Of a DNA stretch of 19,361 nt, positions 1 through 10,077 are shown piece after piece. A model generated the notes under the pieces. That model saw nothing but the letters and a program-made list of their open reading frames with translations. It did no database searches and was not told where the DNA came from. Position numbers and translations under genes: made by a program. Source of the stretch: Funneliformis mosseae (taxonomy: Eukaryota; Glomeromycota; Glomeromycetes; Glomerales; Glomeraceae); assembly GCA_910592005.1 (NCBI GenBank), contig CAJVPP010001542.1, forward strand, positions 1-19,361. Reading direction: 5' to 3'. Numbering within the stretch: position 1 is the first letter of the stretch; the number at the start of each line of letters is the position of its first letter.

Positions 1-94
1 TATTTTTTTTATGATTTTGATTTAAATAAAATAATATATAAAACTTATAATATCATATAATTTAAAATAATTTTTTTTATATTTAAATATTTAT

Positions 95-315
95 AAGTTA
101 ATTTAAATTTGACTCAAAATTTGATCTAAATTCAAATCAATTCAAGTCAAAATTGAATCGAGTTAAACTTGAGTTGAGTTAAATTGAATTGAATTTAAAA
201 TTTATATAACTTGAATCAAGTTAAGTTGAAAGATTTTATAAAATAAATTTGACTCAACTCAATTTAAAAAACGAGTTGAATAGAGTTGATATTTAAACTC
301 GATCTGACTCTACTC
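95..315. repeat. Degenerate GTTGAGTT/AACTCAAC-type low-complexity repeat
   Basis: Variants of TTGAGTT, TTGAATT and their complements (ACTCAA, AATTCAA) recur through this stretch in both orientations. Small perfect palindromes occur, such as AACTTGA-A-TCAAGTT at 208-222. It resembles a decayed dispersed or satellite-like repeat. I cannot name a family. Confidence 0.5.
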
Positions 316-986
316 ATTTAGAACTCTATTTATTTTGAAGGTAAGCAATATAGCATAAAATGTTAATATATAAAGAGGATTTGCAGAGACTTGATAAAAT
401 TAGCTTTGAATATTTCAATTCTTGCTAATTTTACCTTATCTTAAAGACAAATAGAATGGTATATTTTTTAATATTTTTTGTTAAGTTTAAAATCAAGTTT
501 AAAAAGTTATATAAAATAGTTTTATTTTTGATATCTCAGGCTTAATTCTAAGACAATTTTAATATCAGAAATTTTAGATAGTAGGAAAATAGCCCAAGTT
601 GATTTAAGTATAAATTTTAGAATTTTTGTTTAAAATACAAATTGCATTTCAAATATTTGAAAGTTTTTTAAAATAATTTTAAATGAATATTAAAATGATT
701 TTGGATATTGAATAGATTTCAAATTTTAAAAATTAATTCAGATATCAAATCATTTTGGATATTTAAAATTGAATATTTTTTACATATTTTTCTTTTTTGT
801 TTTTTGGTTTTTTATATACTTTTAAATTATTCAATTAGATAAGTTTTAGCTTTATTTTTTTATATTCTTTTTTAATTATTTTATTTATTTTAAAATAAAT
901 AATTAATCAATAAGATTGATCAAAATAATTGATAAGATTTTTGATATTCAAAATCAATTTGATATTTAATATTTAAAATTGTTTTT

Positions 987-1012
987 AATATTTGAATATT
1001 TTATTTTCAAAT
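987..1012 (+). repeat. Left copy of a 26-nt direct repeat
   Basis: The 26 bases here are identical to 19038-19063 in the same orientation, and the following GGAAA/AGAAA differs by one base. The unit carries TTTGAA...TTCAAA inverted ends. It may belong to an AT-rich dispersed family present on both sides of the gene pair. Confidence 0.45.
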
Positions 1013-2310
1013 GGAAATCCTAATAAATTCTATATAAGATTTTTAATATATTTTCTGATATTGCAAATTAATTCAGCTAACGAAAAAGATTCTATAAACT
1101 TTTATATATCGGAAAAGAGAAAAAGAAGCCAGAAGGTCTTCTACTATTTTTATATCCTATTCAGAATTTTTTTCTCAAGACCCCTAAGTTTGACTTACTA
1201 ATTATCTAAATTATTCAATCATATGTATTAGAATAAGTTCAATAATAATATTAGTGAAAGGTATCAAAAAAATAATAAAGAAATTTATATTAAAAAAAAG
1301 ATTAAAACTAATAAATCCTTTTTAAATATTATAAAATATAAATAATTTATTTGTAATAAATTTATAAATATAATAAAGTGTAATTTGATATGTAAATTAT
1401 AATAATTATATGAATATTTAAAAATTTTTAACAATAAAAATAATTAATAAATTTATTAGTCAATTTTATGATTTTTATAATGTTAAAATAAAATATAAAA
1501 AATACTAATTTAATATTAAATAAACTGAAAATTTATCATTTATTGATTATATATTATATATAATAAATTTATTATATATATAATGTATATATTATTTTTA
1601 TCATACCTTTTCTTTTTTAATTAACTAATCTATATTATATTAAACAAATAATTAGTTTATTTATTCTAACTTTAAGATAAAAAAGAATCTTATATTTATA
1701 ATTTTATATTCTATTATTATTATTTTTAGTATTTCTTATATATTATCAAAAAGAGATAATAAAAATAATGTAACTTTTTTTTTATTAATTTAATATTTAA
1801 ATTTTTTAAATAATTTTAAAATCTATTATTATTTTTTTAAAGATCAATAATTTTTACTATTTAAATAATTTAATTATTTGAATCTGATTTGATTATTTAA
1901 TATCTTAAAAATTTCAATAAAATAATAAAATAACATTAATAAAATATTAAACATTAAATATATAATAAAATATATTATTTAAAAATATAAGTAATAGTTT
2001 ATTATAATTATATTGTTAAATTTAAAAATCCATTTTAAAATAACAGTTAAAATTTATGTAATCACTCTTTTTAAGATCAAAAAAATATACTTATAAAGGG
2101 AGGAGAACTATATTGAAGGTGAATAAATAGGAGTGCCAAATAATTAGTATTAATGTTTTAATAAGTTTAGTAGATAATTAATAATTAATAATTAAAACGA
2201 TCACTTTTTTATGATATAGAATGATCTACATAAGTGGTTTAATTAAATTAACATGTTAAGCTATTCATATAGTTTTTTTTTCCTCTATTTATTTATGATC
2301 TTACCAATCG

Positions 2311-2354
2311 CCAAATCAAAATGATATCAAATGATGTCATAACATTTGATTTGG
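2311..2354. repeat. Perfect 10-bp inverted repeat (possible stem-loop)
   Basis: CCAAATCAAA at 2311-2320 and its reverse complement TTTGATTTGG at 2345-2354 flank a 24-nt loop. The loop itself contains GATATC and an imperfect TGATGTCA palindrome. It lies about 600 nt downstream of the transcription factor stop codon, so it is probably outside that transcript. Function unknown. Confidence 0.5.
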
Positions 2355-2960
2355 TCATGTGGATAAACGAAGGCATTTGTAATTAAAATGAATAAATTTT
2401 TTATTCACCAAAAATAATTCTATAGATGAAATTCATATACCGATTTTCCAACTTTTTACATAAAAAAAATTGAAATAAACCTTTTATTTTATTTTATTTT
2501 TTTTTTAAGAAAAATACCCTCTGAAATATCAATTGAGGCACCTAATATTTATATTTTCCAATTCAAAATTTGGGAAACCATAAATCTTCATACATAATAA
2601 ATCCAAATCATAGAAATTGAGTGTAAATAAAGTAGTTAAAGCGCATATAAATATGAATAATGTTTTTTTAAACCAAGTCCAAATGAATAAATATATGAAA
2701 AAAAAAAGATGATAAGCGTATATACATAACATATAATGAGTAATGAACAAAAAAAAAAATTAATAACATAATAAATATAGATGATTTTTTACTGTCTAAC
2801 GTTTCCTTCCCTCAAAAAAATAAAATTTTTTAATGTATGTTGGCATATAAATTAAAACAAAAACATATGGGAAAAAAAAATGATGATAAATGAAAAAAAA
2901 AAAAAAAAGAAAAAATTACATCTTGTTAATATAAAGTAACAACGTCACATTTATAAAATG

Positions 2961-5900
2961 TTACCATTGCTGCTGTTGAACCCACACATGATGTGATGTT
3001 GAGGAATTTGAAAATGATTGAGAATGACTTGCCGGTTGAATTAGCATTGGGTGATGGGGATGAGGTGGTACCATCATTTGATGATGTGGAGAATTATTAT
3101 TGTCAATGTTATTTTCGTTAACGTTAATATTTGTTCCATCTACGTTATTTTGTCCCAAAGCTCCCAAATCCTGAACAGTGTTACCATTTATCATGGCATG
3201 ACTACCGTTTATAAAAAGGTTGGAAGTATTTTGATCATCATTCATAGGATAAGATAAATAATTAGATGACTGATCCTGATGAATCGATGTGGGATTTCCA
3301 TTAGAACCCGGAGGAGAATTTGGATGATTCGGAGATGTAGAATTTCCAAGCACAGATACATTCGCACTGGTTTGATTATGATTTATTGTAGAGGGAGAAG
3401 GGGACGAACCAGTTGTTGGGATTTGATGATGTGAATTCCCAACTCCGACCACATCCCATTCTCCCAAATAAATTTGACTATTTTGTGTGAATTCCATCAT
3501 ATTGGGATTGAAGTTATTGGTATTATAGTAACCAGAAGATGGAACAACCGGTGGCTCGGCAAGTGATGCAACAGGACTCAAAACCATCGGAGGAGATATC
3601 CCCATAAAATGATGATTTGTCGCCAAGTCACCATTTTGTTGTTGTTGCTGTTGTTGCTGCCGAACTCTAGCGTGTGCCTGCATGTTTTGATGGGTCTGTT
3701 GTCGCTGATACTGAAGATGCTGCCGAGGAAAAAGGGAGGTTCAGGGGTAAGATTAGATTTAATGTTCTGAATAATGCAGTAAAGTTATAATGTACTTGAT
3801 TGAAAATTACGTACTTCGACACTTAAAGGTTTACGTGGTCCTAAGGATAATGAAGTCGAAGACGGTTGTTGTTGTTGTGTTCGATCCAATAACATGGGAG
3901 ATTTTTCAGTTTTTATAATGGAAAGTGAAGCCGACCTAATAGAATCACCATCTGCAGAATCCTGTTGATGTGATGATGGAGGAGAAGTTGGTATTGTTTT
4001 AACTTTATAAATTTTATCACTATTATTTCCTCCCTTATTATTACTTTTATTATGATGATGATCATTATCATCATTATTATTACCACCGCCACCATTTCCA
4101 CCACCCCTATTTGACCCACCATCACCACTACCCCCACCACTATTTCTGTTAATACGACGAATAAAATTCTGTGTTTCAGAATCATCTTGTATTTTGGAAA
4201 GCTGCACCTGATAAAGATATTCCAACATATTTATAGCATCATCCACACCACAATGGCCGTGTCCTAATCTTACTCCCTGGGCAATTTTTCGAAGAGACTT
4301 GAAAGTTTGTTCCATATATTTTTGTCCAATATGAGAATAATCGGGATCTCCAATATTCAAAATGTGCATTGTCGCTGCTTGTACTAAACAATATGCAGAT
4401 GCACTGAACGTAAGATATATTCCTTGAGAATCAACCGGTATATAATTTGAAAGTTTTGTGATATTTATTGCAGCTTTAATACATATATCACGGGAATTAA
4501 AATTTGGAAATTCATCCGAATCTATATAAGGTCGATGCAGTGAAATTACTACCGTGTTGTACATTTGATTCAAGTATGAACAAAATACCGATATAGAGTT
4601 TTGATCAGAATAATCGGGGTTGTATTGTAAATGTGGAGGCAATGCTAATACCCATGAGCTCAATGCTGCATCGATAGCAGGTAAAGTATTCCTTAATGCG
4701 CCTGGTTGTGAAAAATATGATTTTGACTGTAATACATTTCCATAAATTTTCATTAATTTGGAATAATGCATATAATTCACCACATCTTGAGCTTCATCTC
4801 CATCATCATCAATCTCATATGGAAATTTAGTATTATAATCATAAACTGGCAAAGGTTTGCTGTTGAGTAGGAAAAAAAAAATTCAGATCTAGCTGCCTAT
4901 CGAATTTGAAGTTTAAAAAAAAAATCATTATACTAATTCGTACCCAAATGACGCGCATACCAAAACCTCGGCATTCATAGCAGCCCAAAATACTCTCGTC
5001 CGTATGGCCTTTTCAACTTTACCAATATCCCATTTCGAGCAGTCGCGATTTAAACCCAAATCAGTACTCATTCTCATTGTCATTCCTATTAGCATCCAAA
5101 TTCGAGTTGAATTTTGAGTCTAACATAAAACAATGAAAGATTTTAATTATCATCAAGGCAAGCTTATTTTTTTTTTTTAAAAAAAACAATTTTTTTCCAA
5201 AGAATTTACCGATTTAATACAGAATTGGATCATGAATAACAAAGCCTAAACAAATTTCCAAGATCATATTTAGCGTGTATTCAAAAAATCAAAATCCCCT
5301 CCAAAAAGATCATATTTGATCGTACCTGAACGGTTGAAAGACGTCCCCTGTCCATAAAATCATCCAACAACGCTGCAGATATAAGATGCATTTTAATAAA
5401 TAAAGATCATTGATATAATTTACAAAGCGTGTGAATATATTAACATACATAAAGCACGGGTCCAAAAAATGTCACCGGCCGTCCCTGGGTCATCCGGATC
5501 AGTTCGAGTTCTCGTATCATCAGAAAAGATACTAGCAACCGCAAATATGGCATTTAAAAGCAATAAGGAAGGCTGATTATTTTTATCTCTCAACTGCTTA
5601 ATGAAAGTAGGTTTATGAATAATTGGACCTCTTGATGAATATCCATAACTTAAATACGTTTGTATCAAATGATCAAATAAATCTTTTGGTGGTAATTCCT
5701 TTGAGCCTCTGTACACTTTTGGAAGTGGTGGTTCCAAAGATTGAATTTTCTTGGATTCCTTTGAGGAATTTTGTAAATCTTCCATAGAACCTTTAGGCGA
5801 AAGGTTTGAATTAAATGTGACATCTGATACCTCTTTTTTCTTTGGAGTAACGTATCTAGTATTTAATTTCAATATCGACGGGGACATTGAATCAGATAAT

Positions 5901-6588
5901 ACCTGTGCAGTTTCAGAACTTTCTTTTATTTTTAAAGATTTTGCCATGTTAACGATATCATGTACATCTAATTCAGGATCATTGTTAATGTCTTTTGTTA
6001 CAGAAGATTTACTATATTGTTGTTGAGTATCTACCCCCTCAAGATACTTTGACAACACTTGCTCAATCTAATGAATCGATTACATTCATATAAAAAAAGT
6101 ACGATTAACAATGAATCAAAAGATCATAATCATAATACCTTAATAATATGTTACTCACCTTATTCAACCTGTCATCAATTGTTTCGACATATCCACGTTT
6201 ACTTCCAGGATGGCTATAACTACATTCACCGTTAACAGATTTACAGTTACCACAGATTGGGTAATCTCCATCGCATTTAACGTGTCTTTTTCTGCATCGA
6301 TCACATGCATGGCTGGATTAAAAAAAAAATTTTTTTTAAATCAAAATCCGAGAGGCGGTTAAATAAGTGAATTTATTCCGAAAAACGGAATTTATCGGAA
6401 AAAAAATTTAGCGATTTCCGAAAAAAATAATCAAATGGGGATATATATTATCCTTCGGTCGTAGAACTTTTTTCATACGAATATATATGAACATAAAACT
6501 TTCAAGATATATTTTTTAAGCTAAGACGTTAATACGAAAATCATAAAACGTACCTTAGTCTGGCTCGTTTTTCTCTTTCGTTAGACAT
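2961..6588 (-). CDS. Zn2Cys6 (Gal4-type) fungal-specific transcription factor, 8 exons, 956 aa
   Basis: Predicted nuclear DNA-binding regulator. Exons (minus strand): 6588-6554, 6312-6159, 6067-5449, 5372-5326, 5245-5210, 5119-4944, 4859-3815, 3719-2961; all introns are GT-AG and phases agree (957 codons with stop). ATG 6588 is the only start after an in-frame TAA at 6621-6619. A C-x2-C-x6-C-x6-C-x2-C-x6-C zinc cluster uses Cys15, 18, 25, 32, 35 and 42, split from the N-terminus by intron 1. A basic linker and a short coiled coil (Ile57, Leu61, Ile64, Leu68) follow, usual for dimerisation. The fungal-specific domain runs from about residue 192 to beyond 470 (IIHKPTF 212-218, GRLSTVQ 279-285, DLGLNRD about 317-323, LHRPYI 463-468). 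The tail is Gly/Asn/His-rich (about 594-636) and Gln/Asn/Ser/Pro-rich with Q8 at 725-732, activation-domain-like. Target genes unknown; XlnR-type regulators share this layout, but orthology is not shown. Confidence 0.9.
3636..3659 (-). repeat. Polyglutamine-coding trinucleotide tract
   Basis: Eight consecutive Gln codons (residues 725-732 of the transcription factor) made of mixed CAA and CAG codons. A second short Gln run (four codons) lies in the preceding exon at about residues 684-687. Mixed codons suggest a tract stabilised against slippage. Confidence 0.85.
4023..4150 (-). repeat. Gly/Asn/Asp/His low-complexity coding stretch
   Basis: Codes for roughly residues 594-636 of the transcription factor, a run of Gly triplets, Asn runs and a His triplet outside the conserved domain. 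On the plus strand it appears as CCACCA and ATTATT-like triplet repeats. It probably forms a disordered spacer between the fungal-specific domain and the C-terminal tail. Confidence 0.75.
5210..5245 (-). other. 36-nt microexon (exon 5) of the transcription factor
   Basis: Without this exon the protein would run from GRLSTVQ straight to TQNSTRIWMLIGM, missing the ALLLL-type helix that normally follows STVQ in fungal-specific transcription factor domains. The 206-nt gap 5325-5120 holds an in-phase segment encoding ALLFMIQFCIKS, preceded by TTTGTTTAG and followed by GTAAAT. It restores the expected helix and divides the gap into introns of 80 nt (5325-5246) and 90 nt (5209-5120), the usual size for this locus. 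Confidence 0.88.
6376..6420. promoter_or_regulatory. Cluster of CGGAA/TTCCG motifs in intron 1 of the transcription factor
   Basis: Within 45 nt of AT-rich intron there are TTCCG 6376-6380, CGGAA 6386-6390, CGGAA 6396-6400 and TTCCG 6416-6420. The first pair forms a perfect inverted repeat, ATTCCG-AAAAA-CGGAAT (6375-6391). Zinc cluster proteins typically recognise paired CGG triplets, so autoregulation is conceivable. This is inference from motif content only. Confidence 0.3.
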
Positions 6589-6696
6589 ACCTAAAGTTCT
6601 GTTGAAAGTTGGATATTTTTAAAAATCCCGAAAGAATGGAAAGGAAAAAAAAAAATAAATTGTGGTGGAAAAAAAAAAGAGAAAGTATATAGAGTT

Positions 6697-6704
6697 CTTT
6701 TATA
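6697..6704 (-). promoter_or_regulatory. TATA-like element upstream of the transcription factor
   Basis: TATAAAAG reads on the minus strand, 109-116 nt upstream of ATG 6588. TATA-like words are common in such AT-rich DNA. If the first exon is instead untranslated and lies near 7272, this element would be intronic. Confidence 0.3.
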
Positions 6705-6801
6705 TGTTTGTATGTATTATTATTTAATATTAAATCATAAGTATAAAAAGAAACAAATAAACACTAACAGCTAATACAAACAAAAAAAGGGTTATTATCT
6801 A

Positions 6802-6804
<3 letters not shown>

Positions 6805-6839
<35 letters not shown>
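6805..6839 (+). repeat. 35-A homopolymer followed by TAAAA repeats
   Basis: An uninterrupted run of 35 A is followed by three TAAAA-like units (6840-6857). It could be a slippage-prone microsatellite or the tail of an old retroposed insertion on the plus strand. I find no clear element body or target-site duplication. Confidence 0.7.
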
Positions 6840-6841
<2 letters not shown>

Positions 6842-7439
6842 AAATAAAATAAAATAAATAATAATTTATATAATATATGTTATAATTATACAATAGAAAT
6901 ACAATTTTTTTTTTTTAATGGCAAAATGATGTGATATCGATTTTTTTTTTTAATTTTCTAGCTTCAAAAAAAAAAAATCGACTGTAATTGGATATTGCGT
7001 CACCACGGAGAATAAAATTTAGAGAATACTCACAAATGATTTAAATGATATTGAACGAGTTAAAGAAGCGAAAAAAGAAGTCTAAAATAAAGGGGTGAAT
7101 AAAAAAGAATGAAGGAAAGAAAAAGAAAAAAATATGTATATATATTATTATTATTATTATTGATTTTTTTTTTAAAAAGAAATTTTTTAAAAAAAATAAA
7201 AATAAAAAATGGAGCAGGAAAGAACAAAAACAAATTTATTGAGAATTTCTATATATAATCAGAGTACTTACCTATTATTTGTTATCTTCTCGCTTTTTTT
7301 TTTTTTTGGTACACATCATTTTTGTACATATAAGAACATTTTAAAAGAATATGAGTCAGATATATAGATAAATATAGAAATTTCAATTTTAAGAACCAGT
7401 AAAAATTTACAAGGTTTTGAAAGGGAAAAGAAAGTTTGG

Positions 7440-8060
7440 ATGGAAGATTTTTAAAAACACGTTCACATCAACTTACATATTTGTAAAGGATGTGCTGCGT
7501 CAATTGCAGAACGGGATGGTCTGTGTTAAATCCGTATATCAGTTGGATGAGAGGAACAAAAAAAAAGTTGAATTCAAAGGGTAATAAGGAACTAATTGTA
7601 TTTTCAAAGCTAATGAATTTATGGAAAGTGATATTCAGATATTCAGATAAAAGGAACCCATTAAAAACACGCTTTTGCATAAAAAATCAAATTATATTAA
7701 AAAATGATTCACTTAGTTTCCCACATAAGTATTAGCGTACAAATTAAGGATGATCGATACCAATCCATCCATTTATATAATAAGAAGCATATCATGGTTT
7801 ATTTGTGACATCGTATTACATAGATATTTCGTGCTGTTGAAAAAAAGAAAAGAAAACCTTGGAAGGAAGGTAATTACCATCCATCATATGCAAAAACATT
7901 CGGCAATGGAGAAATGTTTGGCCGTCCTCATAGATACAAGCACCATAAAAGGAAAATTCGACTTTGCAACGACCATTCGACTTGGAAAATCTCCGTATGT
8001 ACATTTTTTATTTAAAAATACGGAATATAAACAATTTCTCATGATTTGGGTTTAGCTTGG
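7440..8060. other. Unassigned block with short ORFs and raised GC
   Basis: Two successive plus-strand frames start at ATG 7490 (81 codons) and ATG 7750 (101 codons). Overlapping minus-strand frames occupy 7468-7680 and 7816-8004, the former ending in a donor-like GTAAGT near 7479. Base composition is visibly less AT-biased than the flanks, especially at 7900-8000. None of the translations matches a family I recognise. The block could be a decayed gene, an exon of an unrecognised gene, or part of the 5' region of the downstream transcription factor. No single reading frame is supported well enough to call a CDS. Confidence 0.35.
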
Positions 8061-9780
8061 TAATTATTATAATTATAGTAACGTAAATAAAACTTAAAAA
8101 GAATACCTTTTTTGAGAAACTATTTGATTTATGGTATAACAAACAACAAACGTTATGTAATTGATGGTTTAACAAAACTGGAAAGGAAAAAATAAATTAT
8201 ATTTATATATTAAAATTTATGCATATGTTCGATCATTTCGTGTTCCCATAAAAAAATAAATCCTGAAAATCTACCGGTTTTTACCCGAGAGAAAAAAGAT
8301 GACGGTTACACTTCATAAAAAAGAATTCAAAACATTATAATAACATTATCAAAAAAAAAAAAAAACCTGTAATGTTTCTTGAAATCTCTCCAATGAAAAT
8401 TTCTACCAGTTTTAATTTAATATAAACAAAAAAGATTTATGGTCACATTCAACGTTTTTGCCCTTATTTGTACAAGTACCTTTAGATTCGTATTTCTCTT
8501 AACGGAATAAAGGAGGATAGGAACCTTCCCAGAGAAAATAGATTGGAATGTGTTCGTGTTATCTGTTGTCACACTTGTACAAAGTATCAGCCAAAATTCT
8601 TTTCCAATGATCAATATGAAAAATGAGAAAAAGAACAAAAAAAACTTCGGGTGTATCAGAAATAACAAACGTACAAAATTAATAACAAATTAAAAAAAAA
8701 ACAATTAAATGTTATCACTGTGATCTTTTGAGCGGCAAAAAAACTTTCATTTTAGTAACAATGGTCGATTTTCCTTGATATCTCATACTTAAAAAGAAGA
8801 AATATTTCGGTTAAAAGCACAAAAACAAAAAGATAAAGGTTAGCCACCCTTAATAAATATGAGAAAATTTCTTTGTTTAAGAAGAATAATAATAAACAAA
8901 TATCAGGTACAATGATAAGTACTAATTGAGATCAATCGCTGCGTCTGCTACGCCATCTTCAACAAAAAAAAGTCATTGATTTTTTTTTCGTAAAATAATG
9001 AAACTTTATATGGAAAGCCGATGTTTACGTTACTCTTTACGCCTAACATTTTAAGTGAATTGACAAATATTTTCACAAGGAAAAGATTGATTAAATGGCG
9101 TTTTTCGTGTAATTTCTTATGTGGATGCTTTTTAAACATGTTTCAGCTATTTTTCAAACTGAACAGGGTTAAACTCATGTCAGTTCACTTGAACAAAGTA
9201 TTATTCGTTCTCTTGAAAACAAGATAAACTAGTTCTCAAAGCGAAATTGTTACACCATCATATTATTAAATTATGGTTTTATATAAATCTTCGATTCTCT
9301 GAGTCATAAGATAACATTGTAAATCATTATTAATCATTTGGATGGCTTAGCCTTTTTAAAACTCCTTTTTACGTTAATCTATTTGTTAAAAATGTAACCC
9401 TAACTTACTTATTACTATCAATAGTCGCGCGCGTCTAAAATTCGATGATTCTGTTTCGAATCAAATTAAGTTAAATTCAAATTTTTTTTTTGTTTATCTC
9501 TTTCTATTAGAGCAAATGATTGACATGTTCTAAATCAAATGGTCATCAACAGAAAGATCTTTTGTTTTTGAGTTACTTGATTTAATTTTGGTATTTCGAT
9601 TTGTTCGATGCAAAAAAAAAAAAAAAAAATTATACATGTATTATTTATTTATGAAAAGCACGTATTCGTTTATGGTTTAAGTAGTTTGATACACCTGAGA
9701 TCTGCTTAAAATACATGCTTTTAATTATTGTTAAAAATTACCTTTTTTGGCAATATTTGTTTTTTTTGTTTTTTCTCATC
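8060..9780. other. Intergenic region with no recognisable gene
   Basis: Short frames on both strands (such as 8417-8668 minus and 9021-9227 plus) give hydrophobic or Lys-rich translations without motifs or supportive splice structure. The sequence is of ordinary complexity rather than simple repeat, with a few poly-A runs (about 8351 and 9612) and a short CG alternation (CGCGCGCG near 9426). Confidence 0.55.
8467..8583. repeat. 11-bp inverted repeat pair built on TTGTACAA
   Basis: TTTGTACAAGT at 8467-8477 and its exact reverse complement ACTTGTACAAA at 8573-8583 are about 95 nt apart. Each copy contains the palindrome TTGTACAA. It could be a protein-binding pair or chance. Confidence 0.35.
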
Positions 9781-9787
9781 GCGCCAT

Positions 9788-9888
9788 CCAATGCGTGATC
9801 TCCACCCACGTGCTTTTTTAGTGGCATTATGGAAGATGGAAAAATCGAGGTGTGACATTAAGATGAATTATAAGACCGTAATCACGTG
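9788..9888. promoter_or_regulatory. CCAAT box and two CACGTG E-boxes
   Basis: CCAAT at 9788-9792, CACGTG at 9807-9812 and TCACGTGA at 9882-9889 lie in a GC-richer patch within AT-rich surroundings. CCAAT (Hap complex) and CACGTG (bHLH factors) are common fungal promoter motifs. The patch could drive the short ORF starting at 9889 or be unrelated. Confidence 0.35.
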
Positions 9889-10077
9889 ATGAGCGCAGCA
9901 AAAAAACGAGATCCCGATCTCGGGATAAATAAAAAATCTAGTGCAGATTACCACGCAGAAATTGCTACATTAATTGCATCTGTAAATTATTGGTCTTCCA
10001 TTCATGCCAGTAATTTATTTTCAATAATACAAGAGAAAATAATATTTACGTTTCTAACAAAAAAAAAAAAAAAATAA
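9889..10077 (+). CDS. Short ORF of unknown function (62 codons), possibly a gene fragment
   Basis: I do not recognise this protein. ATG 9889 directly follows a CACGTG motif. The first 45 or so codons look more gene-like than chance (SAAKKRDPDLGINKKSS, then an Ala/Ile/Tyr/Trp-containing segment), while the end runs into a poly-Lys stretch from a poly-A tract, so the true 3' end may differ or be spliced away. A GTAAAT donor-like site occurs near 9990. No signal peptide or transmembrane segment is evident. It lies 400 nt beyond the 3' end of the ABC transporter, on the opposite strand. It may be a small gene, the first exon of a decayed gene, or noncoding. Confidence 0.2.
   Translation: MSAAKKRDPDLGINKKSSADYHAEIATLIASVNYWSSIHASNLFSIIQEKIIFTFLTKKKKK
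9907..9926. repeat. Overlapping alternative palindromes (GATCCCGATCTCGGGAT region)
   Basis: Two mutually exclusive perfect hairpins overlap. In one, CGAGATC (9907-9913) pairs with GATCTCG (9916-9922). In the other, ATCCCGA (9911-9917) pairs with TCGGGAT (9920-9926). Each has a 2-nt centre. The GC-rich palindrome stands out against the surrounding poly-A-rich DNA. Confidence 0.4.

Larger units (their letters stand above)
1..2960. other. AT-rich intergenic region without recognisable genes
   Basis: This stretch is dominated by A/T runs, TTTAAAT and TATAA-like words and weak repeats. The short open frames here (for example 992-1201 on the plus strand and 2529-2750 on the minus strand) give Phe/Ile/Lys/Tyr-rich translations with no motif, as expected for AT-rich noncoding DNA. 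The last few hundred bases must include the 3' UTR of the transcription factor gene, but I cannot place a polyadenylation site. Confidence 0.7.
6603..7272 (-). other. Possible 5' UTR intron of the transcription factor
   Basis: A strong donor (ATAG|GTAAGT) reads on the minus strand with its GT at 7271-7270, and an acceptor-like CAACAG lies at about 6603, just upstream of the ATG. If used, the pair would remove the poly-A tract and most of the low-complexity leader. Another donor-like GTGAGT lies near 7035. No transcript evidence is visible, so this is speculative. Confidence 0.25.

Noticed and set aside
3913..4185. Minus-strand 90-codon frame rich in Ile, Val and Met overlapping exon 7 of the transcription factor
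   Set aside because: It is the frame-shifted shadow of the Gly/Asn/His triplet repeats; the correct frame continues the conserved domain.
5751..6026. Plus-strand 91-codon frame
   Set aside because: Antisense shadow of exon 3 of the transcription factor, with no motif of its own.
9425..9436. CGCGCGCG alternation as a possible CpG or Z-DNA element
   Set aside because: Too short to support any function.
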